Assembly: GCF_033807715.1 (NCBI RefSeq)
Contig: NC_084599.1
Span: 9,340,625-9,404,624, forward strand
Reading direction: 5' to 3'
DNA from: Cololabis saira
Lineage: Eukaryota > Chordata > Actinopteri > Beloniformes > Belonidae
Length of the DNA: 64,000 bases
The notes beneath the pieces are model-generated. The model searched no databases and was not told the DNA's origin. It saw only the letters and a list, made by a program, of their open reading frames with translations. The first letter of the stretch is position 1; each line of letters opens with the position of its first letter. Position numbers and translations under genes: made by a program. This document shows, in pieces, positions 62,677-64,000 of the stretch.

Positions 62677-64000
62677 GTGATAGTTTTTTTTAGGCATTTT
62701 AACAAGGCAAATGTATCACAAGCTGGACGCCTTCTATGAATTTGAAATCACTGGGAGTGTACCTAAAATGTCTCAGCAAGCTGTTACTCTACTAACCTGT
62801 TTCTAAAAATAAAGCAAAAATAAAAAACCTAGAAGAAACCTAGAAGAGGGGCAGTGAGGAGCTGATCTGGTGGAGCAGGCTCTCCATGTGCAGCTGAAAA
62901 CCACATGTTGCTGCTGCTGTTGCGTCATGAGTCATTTGGCTGCAACAGCCGCTCAGACAGCAGCGTTACAGCATCCCCCGTGTGTCTGACGGGCCTTCAT
63001 CATACCCAAGTAAGGTCAAAATAGAAGTAGACAGAAAAAAAAGGATGAGCATTTTTTAATGTTTTACAATGCTAATATCAATTTAATTCTTTTTTTTCTT
63101 TATAAATACTGATACTTTAATGAACAAACAATTTTACTCAACATTAAATCTACTAAACTGGTCTTTCAGGGATAGAGTTATTCTGTTGCAGGCAAACAGC
63201 GAAAGAGCAGTTAAATAGCAGAAACTACTCATGACACTGGTATTTTTATAAAGTTAATTATACAGCTAGATTTTCTCAGGTTAAATGCACTTATTTATAC
63301 ATGTTTTATTGACTACAGAAAGTTTTTTTTTCTTTTTTGCAGAGATGTAGAAGACAGTGGTTAAAACTCTTTGTAACCCTTTTCCTTTTAAACTGGATTC
63401 ACCCTACGCTCTAAGATTAATCTGAGCCCGTAATCATACGTATTTGATGGACATACAGAAATAAAGAGAAGAATGCAAACATCTTCACGGTATGTAGATC
63501 AGCACCTACATCTCAAAATGGGATCTGCAAGTGTTTCAGGGTCTGTTTGCACTCATTCCTCAGAGGTTTCATTGGGCTGAGAAAAGATATGACCTGGGGC
63601 ATCTGCACTAAAACCTGCTCTATTTGCTGTAAAACAAAACTAAAGCAAAAACAGCAGAGGAAAGAGAATATGATCATCATACTATAGCTTACTATATAGC
63701 CTGTTAAACATAAGTATTTGCCCTGAGGACAGATTAGTGCTTTTTTTTTTTTCTCAATTATTCCAACATTGTCTCTACACTATGTAATGTGATATAAAGC
63801 AAAAAGACCATGCGTGATAACAGAGTTTTTATGATGTTGCCTTCATTCACTGCCATGTTGATATGACATAAAACATCAAAGTGCATTTACCAATAAGGAA
63901 TTACAGACATTTTAAGCAGAGTATAACCATTTTTAGACACTTTGCTCCCCTATTTAAAAAAAAATCTCAATTCAAATTCACATCAGACTGTACCCACTGT
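62677..64000. other. Window end, intron 3 continuing; no exon recognised
   Basis: AT-rich sequence without a recognisable TPRG1-type exon 4 or other gene. Confidence 0.45.

Overview
The window looks like a stretch of a teleost fish genome, probably a percomorph. The evidence is a vertebrate-type spliced gene of the TPRG1/TPRG1L family plus a dense, nested set of fish-type transposons: LINE copies with a GATG tail, hAT, PIF/Harbinger and TTAA-target MITEs, Tc1-like remnants and tRNA-type SINE pieces. No operon, phage, CRISPR or bacterial feature is present. The host species cannot be fixed from the sequence alone.

Host gene. The only host gene I can support is on the + strand. Coding exon 1 (34271-34486), exon 2 (36774-36865) and exon 3 (43976-44152) join in frame and give about 161 residues of a TPRG1/TPRG1L-type hSac2-domain protein. 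The last 100 or so residues of the family are not found before the window ends, so intron 3 is probably longer than 19.8 kb. A palindromic MITE lies immediately upstream of a TATA-like sequence and the first exon.

Layout. 1-3606: no gene, one strong 17-bp hairpin. 3607-4788: a foldback hAT-type element carrying a TTAA MITE. 4797-7340: a G4-prone minisatellite and a Tc1-like scrap. 7340-9915: an old LINE tail split by a younger LINE copy with a perfect 12-bp target duplication, then an antisense LINE remnant. 10139-25490: three head-to-tail copies of one large composite repeat joined at AAT tracts, each filled with other elements (hAT, LINE, mariner-type, TTAA MITE, PIF-type). 25490-33900: intergenic, with Tc1, SINE and LINE tails. 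33905-64000: the gene and its introns, with at least seven more elements bounded by recognisable target duplications, including a hAT element split by a nearly intact LINE copy whose 3' end is an abnormal hairpin.

Overall, this is a host gene region heavily remodelled by transposons. Because many elements keep clean target-site duplications, and some have an empty or related copy elsewhere in the window, the order of insertion can be read directly. I did not find a convincing new gene system. The most unusual items are the threefold composite array, the deeply nested insertion stack at 14.5-21 kb, the aberrant LINE 3' end, and the hairpin MITE at the gene's promoter.
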